This document shows positions 1 to 9,778 of a DNA stretch of 64,000 nt, piece by piece (the stretch's first letter is position 1; each line of letters begins with the position of its first letter). The stretch lies in contig SEMN01000334.1 in NCBI GenBank assembly GCA_005408345.1, forward strand, positions 372,001 to 436,000, given 5' to 3'. The notes under the pieces are model-generated. The model was not told the origin of the DNA, made no database searches, and saw nothing but the letters and a program-made list of their open reading frames with translations. Origin of the DNA: Macquaria australasica. Its lineage: Eukaryota; Chordata; Actinopteri; Centrarchiformes; Percichthyidae. Position numbers and translations under genes: made by a program.

Positions 1-949
1 ATTATTTTTCAGGCACGTTTGTCTTTAATAGATAGTACAGGGTCGACAGACAGGCAGGCAGGAAATGAGGAGAGTTTACATGGTACGCGTCTCAGCGACG
101 CTCGTCAGTTTGTGTATTTTGATGCAGGTGAAACATTTCTTAACATTTTCTACTAATTTAGAGGATTGTGCAGACTTGGTGGAGGTTTGCTCTCTTTAGT
201 TCCAGCTGCTGAGTTATCATCAGATTACCAGTGAAGCAAACAGTGTTCAGAATTCAGTAATATTGTAATGTAAACAAAAATTCTATGTTCATAATTTTAC
301 GGAAGTACAAAAGTATTACCTGTACTCACCTATTAAAAGTAAAAGTACTCGGTAGCAGCTGTAGGTGGTGGAGCAGGTTGGCCGTTAATTGTGGAGTGAA
401 GATCAAGACCTGAACTCCAGATTGTTCCTAATGTGTGAAAAAATCTAAGGTGCTTCAGACAAAAGCGTCCAAATGAATGTTATGCTTGTTTTGTTATTGA
501 TATATTGTGATCAGTATTTTAATGCTTTAGTTTAAAGTGAGCAGTATCCTGTTGGGTAGTTTAAATTATTGCAATACACAATATTTTTTAAAAACTTAAC
601 ATACTCATGCAAACAGTGATCACCCCTGCAGATTTTTAACCAGACTTACAATATTCCACATGTGATGTCATTATGATCCACTGTTACCTGCACACTTTGA
701 AGATCTGTTATTATTTTAATGTTAACTTCTCAGAACAGCAGCAGTTGCTGCATGAATGCAGGGAGCTCTCTTTATTATTAAACTGTGATGTGGTCTGACA
801 TGGGGATTTAAACTGCTTTTTACATTTTATATTTATTTGACCTCCTCCGGCAAAGTGTCTGTAGCTACAAACTAAAAGCACCTATGTGAGACCTGTGCTC
901 CCATCAGGTCTTATACAGGTTATGTTACATCTGCTTCTTCTCCCTGTAG
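1..949 (+). other. prrx1: 3' part of prrx1 intron 1
   Basis: Non-coding sequence that ends in a pyrimidine-rich acceptor (TTCTTCTCCCTGTAG) just before exon 2. It is AT-rich and holds a short fragment of the dispersed fish element with runs like AAGTACAAAAGTA and AAAAGTAAAAGTACTC near 303-350. No exon 1 coding sequence is present, so the N-terminal part of the protein lies upstream of the window. Confidence 0.75.
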
Positions 950-1125
950 ATGAGCAGATGAACACGGAGGAGAAGAAGAAGAGGAAGCAGCGCAGGAACA
1001 GGACCACCTTCAACAGCAGCCAGCTCCAGGCTCTGGAGAGGGTGTTTGAGAGGACACACTACCCCGACGCCTTCGTCAGAGAGGACCTGGCCCGCCGGGT
1101 CAACCTCACCGAGGCCAGAGTCCAG
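950..1125 (+). CDS. prrx1: prrx1 exon 2: homeodomain helices 1-2 and start of helix 3
   Basis: Internal coding exon of the paired-related homeobox 1 transcription factor, a nuclear DNA-binding protein of limb, craniofacial and other mesenchyme. The exon has 176 bases; its first two complete a split codon, then it reads EQMNTEEKKKRKQRRNRTTF onward through the basic N-terminal arm, helix 1 (SSQLQALERVFERTHYPDAF) and helix 2 (REDLARRVNL), ending at EARVQ. It is bounded by CTCCCTGTAG and by the donor GTATGT at 1126. The exon ends in phase 0 inside the recognition helix, the usual PRRX intron position. PRRX1 is favoured over PRRX2 because of the EEKKKRKQRR arm and REDLARRVNLTEARVQ. The open frame continues upstream into intron, so an ATG at 886 is not a real start. 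Whether this is the a or b teleost duplicate cannot be decided here. Confidence 0.97.
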
Positions 1126-1939
1126 GTATGTTTCCTTCAGACCTCCACAGTCATTCGGGTGATTCTATAAAGCTCACTTCTATTTCCACATATCCTTCTT
1201 CCTTTACAAAATAAAACCCTGATTCCTTGAAGTTTGAAGGTTTCCCTCCTGCAGCAGTGATTTATCAGATGGGTTCAACCTTTGATCAAAGGAGAAGAAG
1301 CCATAAAACTCACCAGACTGGAAAGTACGCACAGTCATGAAGTGGGAAGGGGCCTGAGGGCTTTATACTGTAAACCCCCTTTGACTGCAGGGGCACAAAA
1401 ATAATCCGATTGTTATAAACACACAGAAACTTGTTGCACTAAAAAAATGGTTCTTGAAGTTTTGGCAACCCTTGGGGAATCTTTGGGGTTCTCATGACTC
1501 AAAAGAGGATTTATTAAATGATTCGTGAACTGTTGTGTTTGTATGATCAACAGCAGAAGCAGCAGGGAGCATCATCTGTTTGCTCTTACACCAAAAGATT
1601 TAGTAATAATCCTACTTAGTGGCTAGTATTTATCAGGGCCTATTAACATGTTTAGATTTCTCATTATGGGGTTTCAAAGGAACTGATAAGAACTTGTCAG
1701 CACCGTCATGATCTCTTAAATAACGGCTGATGGTTTAGAGTCTGCGAGCAGTTTGTGAGCTCCCCAGAGGACTGCATGTGATCAGAAAAGTGGATGTAAC
1801 GATGTCTAATTTCCTCAGAGGTGTACAGATCAGTGATAAACAGCAAATGTGTTCAACATGTGAGGGCTGCAACCAGAACAGGAGCTAAATATGATGCAGT
1901 AATTGGCCAAATGAGTGATGGCAATGAAGTCATGGGTTC

Positions 1940-1941
<2 letters not shown>

Positions 1942-2003
<62 letters not shown>
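1942..2003. repeat. (CA)n microsatellite, 62 bp
   Basis: Uninterrupted CA dinucleotide run in prrx1 intron 2. It creates a spurious Thr-His open frame. Confidence 0.98.
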
Positions 2004-2004
<1 letters not shown>

Positions 2005-2248
2005 GAAGTGAATTCTACTTTCTTTATTTACATACAGTTATGTTTAGTTAGCAAATTACATGTAATAACTTAACTGATCACAGTGCATTCAATAAGTCTA
2101 ACAAAAGGATTAGAAATGCTGCATTAGTTTCTGTATTATTAAAACTAAAATATATAAAATATAAAATAAATACAGTTAAAGAATGAAATAACTTTTAGTC
2201 TCCAGAAATCAGTTCTTGTCTCTTGAACACTGCCCTTTGCTAAGTTCG

Positions 2249-2506
2249 TCACACAGAACCATCTGAGAAGTCGTCCTTAGAAACTGTTTGGAAAAGGGCA
2301 GGCACTTTCAAAAAATACTTGGCAGGTGATTGGACGAGCCATCTGTCTATCACCAATTCAACCAATCGGATCAATGAACATATGACGTAGTAGGAGAGCG
2401 CCGAAGAGGAAACTCTTTGCTCTTCTTTCAATGAAGAAACACTCTCCAGTTCTGATAGAACTGATGCTATAGCAGCAGCTACGCTAACCTCTTTAGGAGT
2501 CGCCAT
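2249..2506 (-). pseudogene. Remnant of a RecQ-like helicase ORF from a fish transposable element
   Basis: Minus-strand frame of 85 codons starting MATPKEVSVAAAIASVLSEL and continuing to SLKEEQR. From memory, this N-terminus resembles RecQ-like ATP-dependent helicase predictions repeated many times in fish genomes, where LKEEQR is followed by the Walker A block. Here the frame jumps after LKEEQR to an unrelated stretch (SYYVICSLIRLVELVIDRW), so helicase motifs I-VI are all absent. I read it as an internally deleted, non-autonomous copy. It lies antisense in prrx1 intron 2. The assignment is from recall only; a chance frame is the alternative. Confidence 0.35.
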
Positions 2507-2626
2507 TAATGTTGTTTTTGAACCAACAGTCGCTTCTCGCTGTTGTCACACCTAAACTACGCCTGTAGCTGCCCGTAGTTCCTCACAGGACGCTGATTGT
2601 TCAAGTTATGCGCTTGTGGTTCGGCC

Positions 2627-2661
2627 ATGCGAGGCAGCCTGGCAAGATGGCTGCCTCGCAT
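2627..2661. repeat. Perfect 13-bp inverted repeat, 9-nt loop
   Basis: The arm ATGCGAGGCAGCC at 2627-2639 is exactly complementary to GGCTGCCTCGCAT at 2649-2661. It lies about 120 bp beyond the RecQ-like remnant and may be a terminal structure of that element or of another mobile element. Confidence 0.8.
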
Positions 2662-2726
2662 GCTAACCCCTGTGCTGCATTAGCATTGAATAATATTTTA
2701 TTAAGAACATCAAAATGACTCCTCGT

Positions 2727-3040
2727 TGGGGCGTCTGCTGGCCCAGTGGTTAAGACACAAACCATATAATCACAATGTCCCGGTTCGATTCCAGCCTCCT
2801 TTCTCTCTCAGAGTGAGCTGTTGTTGCTTCACCAGACAACTTGGTGCTCGAGCACCTAAAGGCTGAATATGAAAGGACATGATGGAGACCCTGTGCCGAA
2901 ACACACCGGTGAAATAGAGAAGATTCTTCCAGTTGGTCCGTTAGTGTTGCCGAGTTGTTTTTCACATACACTCCTCTCTCTCCCGCATTTCCTGTCTGTG
3001 TCTCCACTGTCTCCACAAAAAAAGACTCCCGAAAAAACTG
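2727..3040 (+). mobile_element. tRNA-derived SINE
   Basis: The head resembles an RNA polymerase III promoter: a box A-like TGGCCCAGTGGTTAAG at 2739-2754 and a near-consensus box B GGTTCGATTCC at 2782-2792. The body ends with the pyrimidine-rich CTCTCTCTCCCGCATTTCCTG that many acanthomorph SINEs carry near the 3' end. The ends are approximate. A second, opposite-strand copy of a similar SINE lies at 33200-33340. Confidence 0.65.
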
Positions 3041-3609
3041 TATAAAAAGACACATTGTCACCCACAAATTGATATATATATTGATTTTTGAAGTGGGTGA
3101 GTGTATGTTTCTAGCCCCTTGCTAGGGCAACCTATTTGTAGCCTAACAGACAAACCCCAGGCAAAAAAAGAATTGAAGGTGACTTGTGTATCTGCATTTA
3201 TGTAATCAGAATGTCTTTTTAATCTGGGTTAGAGCAGCTGAAGAGAGGACACAAACTGCAACTGTAAAAAAGTAAAAGTGGAAATTACATCCTTACTTGT
3301 ACTGGATAAACTTTGAAATGAGAAAAGTACATTTTCTCTACTTAAAAGCAACTCAAGAAATGTTCATGCAACTATTCCTTTAAATGCATACAAGCCTTAT
3401 GTTGAATAATGATATGAATTATACATGTATGACTCAAGGAATAGTATATAATAGTATATCCAATGCTTTTTCAATTAATGCTTTTTTTGTGTATTGTAAT
3501 TGGTGGTTTTCTGAACCCAGCAGTGAGAGTATTTGTTCTGTGGGCAGAGTGAGAGGGAAAGAGGAACTAGTGATGTTGGAGGGAGGGAGGCAGCACATCT
3601 GTGATTAAT

Positions 3610-3770
3610 GTTTAGCAGAGAGCGATGCAGAAATCCTTTGATAAAAGAGACTTTGGGCTCATTCCTGAAGCCGTGCGTCAGCGGACAGCGAGCCCCTGCG
3701 AGCGCCCACGGCTTCTATTAATGGATTTGATTTCACAGCGAGGAACAACGTTAGCACCCCCCGAGTCACA
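3610..3770. promoter_or_regulatory. Candidate conserved non-coding block in prrx1 intron 2
   Basis: Repeat-free, GC-richer block between AT-rich repeats. It has homeodomain-type cores (CTATTAATGG near 3714-3723), a TTTGAT(A) TCF-like word and several CpGs (GCGTCAGCGGACAGCGAG). No protein is plausible across it. This is inference from composition and position only. Confidence 0.25.
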
Positions 3771-4420
3771 TCATCATCTGTTTAGCAAGGGGGGGGGGGT
3801 TCTTAAGAAGGGGAGGAGGAGCTGATGAGGGCTAGATGAAGGATGTGTGAGATGAGACAAAACTGTGACATGTGACAAATTCTCAATATCAATAGGCTGC
3901 TTGTGAATACATTATCTCCAAATTATTTGCTAAACATTAAGAATGTCTTTTTGCTGCTATTGATACTATCAATACTTTAGGTATCATTCTGCTGACCTGC
4001 ATTGTTATGTAAAAAATCTTATGTGACATGAAGAAAGAAAAGAAACTTTGATCATCTTATAGATATTTTGATTATTGTGATTAACAAAACAAAATGGGCA
4101 AAAAAGTGCAAAATGCAAATGATTTGTCAGACGCAGCTGCAGAAGTACACGATAATAGATCTGAATTAGAGTTGGAAAAAATGATGCAATTCATTAGTCT
4201 TTTTTTGAACACAAAGAAAAAGAAAAAAACATCATGTCTATGCACACACCCAGCAATACACACACAGACTCTCTTTAATCTCAAATTTAAAGCCTCAAAT
4301 TTCTCCTAATTTGCAAATAAAGCAGTCAGGCTGTTTCTAAAGACCTTAAATTAAGTAATAAAGCCCTTAATTATTGAGCCCGGAAGTTCGTTCTAGACTT
4401 TTGGGCACAAAAATCTCGAC

Positions 4421-4475
4421 TCAAGGTCCATTAACTAGCTTTCAGGAGCTTTCAACTGTCTCGACCTAAATGTTT
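4421..4475 (+). repeat. Single arm of a dispersed fold-back family
   Basis: AAGGTCCATTAACTAGC...GGAGCTTTCAACTGT matches the arm consensus seen at 9319-9424, 16511-16573, 19132-19190 and 37292-37531 (AGGTCCA, 10-20 bases, then GAGCTTTCAACCA). Only one arm is recognisable here. Confidence 0.5.
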
Positions 4476-4602
4476 GGTATCTTTGGATCTTTGAGGGCTT
4501 CTGTAAAGAGTTTCTAATGATTGTAGCGTCCACAGCGCTGCAGAGGTTAAGTAACTTTAACCTGAGACGACATTCATCCCGTTGTGTTCTCTTTGATTCC
4601 AG

Positions 4603-4784
4603 GTTTGGTTTCAGAACCGGAGAGCTAAGTTCCGCAGGAACGAGCGCGCCATGCTGGCCAGCAAAAACGCCTCGCTCCTCAAATCCTACTCAGGAGACGT
4701 GACGGCGGTGGAGCAGCCAATCGTACCGCGGCCTGCACCACGCCCAAACGACTACCTGTCCTGGGGCAGTGCTGCCCCCTACAG
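4603..4784 (+). CDS. prrx1: prrx1 exon 3: end of recognition helix and linker to OAR
   Basis: 182-base exon entering in phase 0 after TTTGATTCCAG. It reads VWFQNRRAKFRRNERAM, the C-terminal half of homeodomain helix 3 with Gln at position 50 and invariant W48, N51 and R53. Then come LASKNASLLKSYSGD, VTAVEQPIVPRPAPRP and NDYLSWGSAAPY, which match PRRX1 and not PRRX2. It leaves with two bases (AG) of a Ser codon completed by exon 4. The donor is AG|GTAGAG. If the donor is not used, translation gives one Arg and then TAG at once, a truncated protein without the OAR tail. This region follows the DNA-binding domain and is shared by all PRRX1 isoforms. Confidence 0.97.
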
Positions 4785-5063
4785 GTAGAGTACCTGACAT
4801 CCCACACTAACCTGACATTCACATTAAAACACACAGTTTACACACTGCACTGCTTCTGTACTAACAAGTGGAGGCTCTGCTGGTCTGCAGCACAGAGGTG
4901 GAGAACGAGAAGAGACTCCGTCACCAGCTCCACTTTCAAATAGTACAAATATAAAAGTTTCATCAGTAAAAGTAAAATCATCGTGAAGAAGTGTAGAGTT
5001 TAGTTTCACTTATGGGTGAAAACCTCATATCTCCAGTTTGGGGATTTTCATGTTTTTACTTCA

Positions 5064-5515
5064 GTTGAAGAAGGAAGAAAGGAAAGAAGGACAGAGGAAA
5101 GAAGAAAGGAAAGAAGTAAAGAAACAAAGGACAGTAAAAAAGGACAGGAAGGAAAGAAGAAAAGGAAATAGCAAAGAATGAAGGACTGATAAAGGGAGGA
5201 AAGGAGGAGAAAAGAAGGAAAGGAAATAAGAAAGAAGGCTAAAGAAAGGATGGCGGGTAAGAAATAACTAAAGAAACAACACAGAAGGAAAGGAGGAAGG
5301 AAACAAGAAAAGAAGGGATTGAAGGAAGAAAGGAAGGAGGAAAGAAACAAAGGACAGAAAGAAGAAAGGGAAGGAAATAAGAAAAGGAAAAAGGAAAGTG
5401 TGAAGGGCAGCAGAGAAGTCAAAATGAAAGAAAGTTAAACAAGTTAAAAATGGACAGAAAAAGGAGAAAAAAGGAAGAAAGAAAGAAGGAAAAATGGAAG
5501 GAAACAAATCAATAA
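5064..5515 (+). repeat. Purine-rich (GGAAA/GAAAG)n low-complexity tract
   Basis: About 450 bases almost without pyrimidines on the plus strand, built from degenerate GAAGGAAA, GGAAAGAAG and AACAAAGGA units. Open frames on the minus strand here are low-complexity Ser/Phe/Leu runs and not genes. Long polypurine tracts of this kind can form triplex (H-DNA) structures. Confidence 0.9.
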
Positions 5516-5650
5516 AGATGATACCAGTGACATATGACTTTATCTCATGTTGGACAGCAATCAATTAAATGTAGTGGAGTTAAAATACTCAAGTACTACT
5601 GCAGTACTGTACTTCAGTACTGCCTCACTTCTCCTCTGTTTCTGCTGCAG

Positions 5651-5689
5651 AACATCAAATCACACCGGAGTCTCCATGTTAACACTACC

Positions 5690-5724
<35 letters not shown>

Positions 5725-5930
5725 ACCCTGGCACTGCGTTCTGTTATTGTTTCATTTCCTCCTCCTCCTCTACCTGCACATACTCCTCATAGCTCCTCTG
5801 ACCACCTTCATCTCCTCTGATCCACCTGGACTCTGAGCCGCAGGACAGCATACTGTTTAAATTTACTGTTTTATTCATTTAACCTTTATTAAACATGATT
5901 CTCCAATAAATAAACTGAACACAACAATAC
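5651..5930 (+). other. prrx1: Candidate alternative last exon of prrx1 (OAR-less isoform)
   Basis: A strong acceptor, CTTCTCCTCTGTTTCTGCTGCAG, ends at 5650. Spliced to exon 3 in the correct phase (AG+A = Arg), the exon would add RTSNHTGVSMLTLP and stop at TAA 5691-5693. Overlapping AATAAA signals follow at 5905-5914. Mammalian PRRX1 has a known shorter isoform in which the OAR tail is replaced by a short unrelated tail starting with Arg; position and logic match, but the residues do not resemble that tail. A (CA)n follows the stop. No transcript evidence is available here, so it may be a chance acceptor. Confidence 0.3.
5693..5722. repeat. (CA)n microsatellite, 30 bp
   Basis: Short CA run directly after the stop codon of the candidate alternative prrx1 last exon. 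Confidence 0.95.
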
Positions 5931-6011
5931 GGGATAAAAGCAAGTTAAAGGAAGAGTGTAGTTATATTCTATATGTTTCTTATTGTCATCAAGTCTCATG
6001 TTCAGACCCAA

Positions 6012-6320
6012 ACCAACAACATGTCAGTCCGTCTCTCAGTCCTGTCCGACTTCCTGCTTGTGGCTCTCAGCTCCGAGCTCATTGGTTCCTGCTGAAGACG
6101 TAAATCTTTAAAAACACAAATATATAATTTCATGTTTATAAAAGGCTCAGTAATTTCCTAGAACAGCTGCTCGCTGTAGTTTTTATCAAACAAACAGGAG
6201 GAAATAGTGCATTTGTTGGGGACTATTTTCAGCGGCGGATGAATCCACATTTGGTGCTCTAGTGAGTATTTGGGGCAGCAGGACGGTGTGTGTGTGTTCG
6301 TGGTGATGAAGGAACATGTC
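6012..6320 (+). mobile_element. Dispersed ~300-bp element, copy 1
   Basis: The segment from AACAACATGTCAGTCCGTC, through GGTTCCTGCTGAAGACGTAA and TTTGTTGGGGACTATTTTCA, to GGGGCAGCAGGACGGTGTG is repeated at high similarity on the opposite strand at 52018-52312. I recognise the phrase around GGGGACTATTTTCAGCGGCGG as common in fish genomes. No coding capacity is seen, and the family is not identified. Confidence 0.75.
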
Positions 6321-7599
6321 GCATACAAGAGGAAAAATGTAGAATAATTTCAGACTTGCTTTAAAGACTTTTGTACAAAGCTCCGTTTTCAGTTTGGGAA
6401 CTCTGTAAAATAAGATCATCACACCACCCTGCGTGTATGATGAGCTGAAGTTCTGGTACTTTCCTTTTTATTCCAGTACACATCTGACAGTTACTGGTTT
6501 CTTTGCAGATTTAGGTTTTACTTCCAACGTCAGATAATCAGGCCTGTTGTCCTGGTAAACATCTCCAAAATGTCAACTTTTAAAATGCTCTGTAACACCG
6601 CCTTGTTGCAGTTGATGACACAATGACTTTCAGACACGTAGCTGTGTACACTCGTTCCTCTTTTTCTTTTTGACTCATCTGAACATCAAACACTTCAGTT
6701 CCCAGCGAGCCAATATTCTGAGAAAAACACATGAAAAACGTTGGCAGTAAATATTTAGCAGATATTATTTTGGCAGATATTTTGTTAATATGTTGATTTA
6801 AAAAAAAACACAGTCTGTTCAGCATTAAGTTTCCCCCAAAACATATTTAGCAAATGCAAATTAATTGTACATGAACATAATTCCTCAGAGAGACATCTGA
6901 TTCCCTGTTAACCATTATACTTCAGTAAAACTTTAAAAAGCAGAACAACAACAAAAACTCTCAGTGCCAAACTGCCATTCTAAATTTAACGATTAAGTCA
7001 CGTCCTCAGTCCTCTGTGTAAATTGCAGTTTCTTGTTTTATGCTTTCCAGTATTGTCGTATTACAGAATTGGCTTACAATTTCAATGATTATGTGAAAGT
7101 ATTAGTGATTAAAATATTGAATGTTTGACGTCTTGAATAAGAACTCAGACGCTGCGGTTGATATACATCAGAAAAAGTGAGCTCGTAGTGAAGTACAGCA
7201 TTATTTTATGATAAAATGCAACAATGATTGATGGACATATACAGTGTGGTGATGCATGAAGCTATATGAGATGTTACACCCCCAAAATGAGGAATATTGC
7301 ATTTATGTTCTTCTCTTCAATATAGGTTTTGTGCATTGAAACTCTGTCATGAAAACTGAGCCGAAGTAATGATAAAATACCGTAATACTTCAGTAAAAGA
7401 CTGTTAGAAAGCTTGGTTTAGTCCAGCAGATTTGTGCTGGCTCCTCTCTCCTCAGTTTTCCTTTTCTGTCTTTATACTCTGCTGTGGCCTCCTGCTTGTC
7501 TTCCCTGCAGCCATTTTTTCCCACACTGCATATATATATATATATAAAACAGTCCTGTCTTGCACATATCTAACTCCAGACTAATTGTGTTGAATCAAA

Positions 7600-8085
7600 A
7601 CACCCTTTTCCTCGCCCTCAGTCCCGTCGCTCCCATCTGTCAGCGCGAGCGGGGCGGGGCCAGATCCTGTGACCCTCCTGACGAGGTGATAATGTGAAAA
7701 CAAACCGTATTAAATCCACTGTTGACCCCTGTGACCCCTCTCTGCTACACTACACCAGATAATGAACGCTACACAGAGAGACAGAGCTCTACTGGGCAAC
7801 ATTTTTTGTGACTCTGGTTACATTGGTCATGATTTACAGTAATCCTCCGTTATGAAACTCGGTATAAAATGTCAAACCCCCGCGGCCGCCGCTCAAACTC
7901 ACTGAGAGCTTTTTGGCCAGACGCAGAGCGGCGAGGGAAATCTTTTGTGAAGCAGGAATAATGCTATGTGGAACACGCTAATGTGGTGCTAACACTTCAC
8001 TGTATATTATCCTAAAGCTGGTATCCGATGCCGGAGGGGGGGCCAGTGCGAGTGCCACAGAAAATGCTGCCCTCAGAGAACAAGT
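7600..8085. promoter_or_regulatory. Candidate conserved non-coding block in prrx1 intron 3
   Basis: About 480 bases with CpG-bearing, repeat-poor sequence: GCGCGAGCGGGGCGGGGCC near 7640, CCCGCGGCCGCCGC near 7879, and TGACCTCTG/TGACCCC half-sites like nuclear receptor motifs near 7720-7740. GGGGCGGGGCC is an Sp1-type site, so an internal promoter or enhancer is possible. There is no open frame of note. This is inference from composition; conservation was not tested. Confidence 0.25.
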
Positions 8086-9124
8086 ACGCTTTTACTTTAC
8101 TACATTTAGTTTTTTTCTTGTTAAAGAAAACTAGTGGTATTCTCTTTTAAAGGAGAATACTGCAGTTTTTTTCCCGTGTTTTAGTACGTTTACTGTTTTT
8201 TTTTGTTTTGTTTTTAGAATTTTAAAGGTTTTCTGACTGCACTTCTTCAATTTTATTCTGCCTTTTCAATGTTTTTGTTTTAATTTTACGCTTTAACTTA
8301 AACAATGAGGGTTTTATCTGTTGCCTTTAGAGCAACACCAGTGTTTTTGCACATTTCAGTCTTTTTCAAAAGAATTAATTGAATGGCAGCCATTGATTTC
8401 CACTCATTTCTGATTTTATATACAGTAAAAAAACAATAGATGCTGGTGCTTAAAACATAGAGAATCCATCATGTCTGCTTTTATTTTTGTTAAAGTCCTG
8501 TTGTTGTTGTTGTGCGGTAATGTAGTGCAGACTTTTTAAATCCATCTGCACTCACAGTGATAACCGTACGGTATTTAGTGCTTTAAACACAGAACAGTTG
8601 ATCCAAAGTGTTTTCAGAACCGAGACAAAACAACAAAAGAAAGTCAATCTTCAGAAAAGAATATACAACACACAATACGCCGTCTCAGAGGAATATTGGA
8701 ATGATTAAACAGCCGGTGACTACAAATGTGTTTTAAGTTAAATGTTCACAAAAAGACGAATAAATTGCAGCACAATGTTCTGTCCTTCTCGGTTCTTGTC
8801 GTGGACACGACAACGTTGTCAACTTTACTTCATTTAGTTATTTTTCATACTGACAGCTTTGTCAAGTCCATCTAGAATATACAAAGAATTGGAAAGTTAT
8901 TCAGACAGAAATCTTTTTTGTCGTAAAACATAAATAAAGACAAATTGAGTCATAAGAAAAATCCATAGTGAAAAAGCCCCAAAACCTTTAGTCCAACTGT
9001 AGGAACAGATTTAAGACATTTTGGTTAAAAAAAAAACCAAGTCAATAAATTATGCACAGAGAGAGATCTGGCCTCAGTCTTGAGGAGGTGGAAAACACAC
9101 ACTTCAGTACTAATACAATACAAT

Positions 9125-9162
9125 TCAAAGAGAAAAAAGAAAAAAGAAAAAAGAAAAGAAAA
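9125..9162 (+). repeat. (GAAAA)n-type simple repeat
   Basis: Short A-rich simple repeat, AAAGAGAAAAAAGAAAAAAG and onward, that abuts the 5' arm of the perfect hairpin at 9163. Confidence 0.85.
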
Positions 9163-9210
9163 GGATTATAAATTCTTGTATCTTCGACAAGATACAAGAA
9201 TTTATAATCC
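9163..9210. repeat. Perfect 22-bp inverted repeat with 4-nt loop
   Basis: The left arm 9163-9184 (GGATTATAAATTC...) and right arm 9189-9210 (...GAATTTATAATCC) are exactly complementary around the loop CGAC. No mismatch is present, which implies a recent origin or selection. It could be a young palindrome made by template switching, the core of a tiny MITE, or a cruciform or small-RNA hairpin. Confidence 0.9.
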
Positions 9211-9318
9211 TAAAAAGAACAAAAGGAAGCAATGTATTGTGATGAAAATGAACAGTCTGGCATTTGATTGTGAAGGTTCACAGATTTTGGAAACAGCAGT
9301 TGACAAAAAAAATCTTAC

Positions 9319-9424
9319 AACTGGAAATTTCCCCAGAGCTTCCTGCCTCATGAAACCTTCATCAAACTCCATCCGTTGATGAAGGCCATGAGATGTGGAT
9401 GAAAGCTCTGGAAAATTTCCAGTT
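9319..9424. mobile_element. Fold-back (MITE-like) element, complete copy
   Basis: The left arm starts AACTGGAAATTTCCCCAGAG and ends CCTTCATCAA; the right arm reads TTGATGAAGGCCATGAG...AAAGCTCTGG and ends AATTTCCAGTT. The arms are about 47 bp and imperfectly complementary, with an ~11-bp centre. The central phrase GAAGGCCATGAGATGTGGATGAAAGCTCTGG is shared with the family copies at 19132 and 37292. Confidence 0.7.
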
Positions 9425-9778
9425 AGAGGACTTGGTGCCATTTGTTTTACTTTATTAATAAAGTAACTTCAGGCTTCGATATTAAAATAGAGACAGAGTA
9501 GAGCAGTTACCAGGTTTATACAGTAGGTGTTCTGAGCAAAAAGCCTGTACAGGTAAAACTTAACTAACTGGAAATGTAATGTGGTGTACAGTCGGGTTAA
9601 AATGTGCAAAAACACTGGTGAAGTTCCTTTGTGTCAGATTTAGTCTGAATCTTTTCACATGATCAGTGATACCTTTTTTCATATTTCCACAGCTGCGGCT
9701 CATGCTGAGCTTTAGCTCGCTGTCGGCCACAGGTGATGTAACCTTCTCCCCCTCTTTTCCCCTCCTCTTGTCTCTCAG

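Larger units (their letters stand above)
1126..4602 (+). other. prrx1: prrx1 intron 2
   Basis: A 3.48-kb intron with donor GTATGT and acceptor TTTGATTCCAG. It contains a 62-bp (CA)n, a RecQ-like transposon remnant (2249-2506, minus strand), a 13-bp perfect hairpin (2627-2661), a tRNA-derived SINE (about 2727-3040), fragments of the 'AAAGTAAAAGT' dispersed element (about 3262-3350), a GC-richer block with possible regulatory function (3610-3770) and one arm of a fold-back repeat (4421-4475). Confidence 0.9.
4785..9778 (+). other. prrx1: prrx1 intron 3
   Basis: A 5.0-kb intron ending in the acceptor TTGTCTCTCAG. It contains a 450-bp purine-rich tract, a candidate alternative last exon (5651-5930), a (CA)n, a dispersed element shared with 52 kb (6012-6320), a GC-rich low-repeat block (7600-8085), a GAAAA-type simple repeat directly followed by a perfect hairpin (9163-9210), and a fold-back element (9319-9424). 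Confidence 0.9.

Noticed and set aside
5048..5564. Ser/Phe/Leu-rich frames of 98 and 124 codons on the minus strand
   Set aside because: Low-complexity translation of the polypurine tract; no start context, splice sites or domain.
5758..5796. TCCTCCTCCTCTACCTGC as a remnant of the mammalian PRRX1 short-isoform tail (Arg-Ser-Ser-Ser...)
   Set aside because: No acceptor directly precedes it and only the Ser run agrees; simple CCT repeat is enough to explain it.
9163..9210. Rho-independent terminator or microRNA precursor
   Set aside because: The genome is eukaryotic, so bacterial terminator logic does not apply; the hairpin is too short with too small a loop for a typical pre-miRNA.
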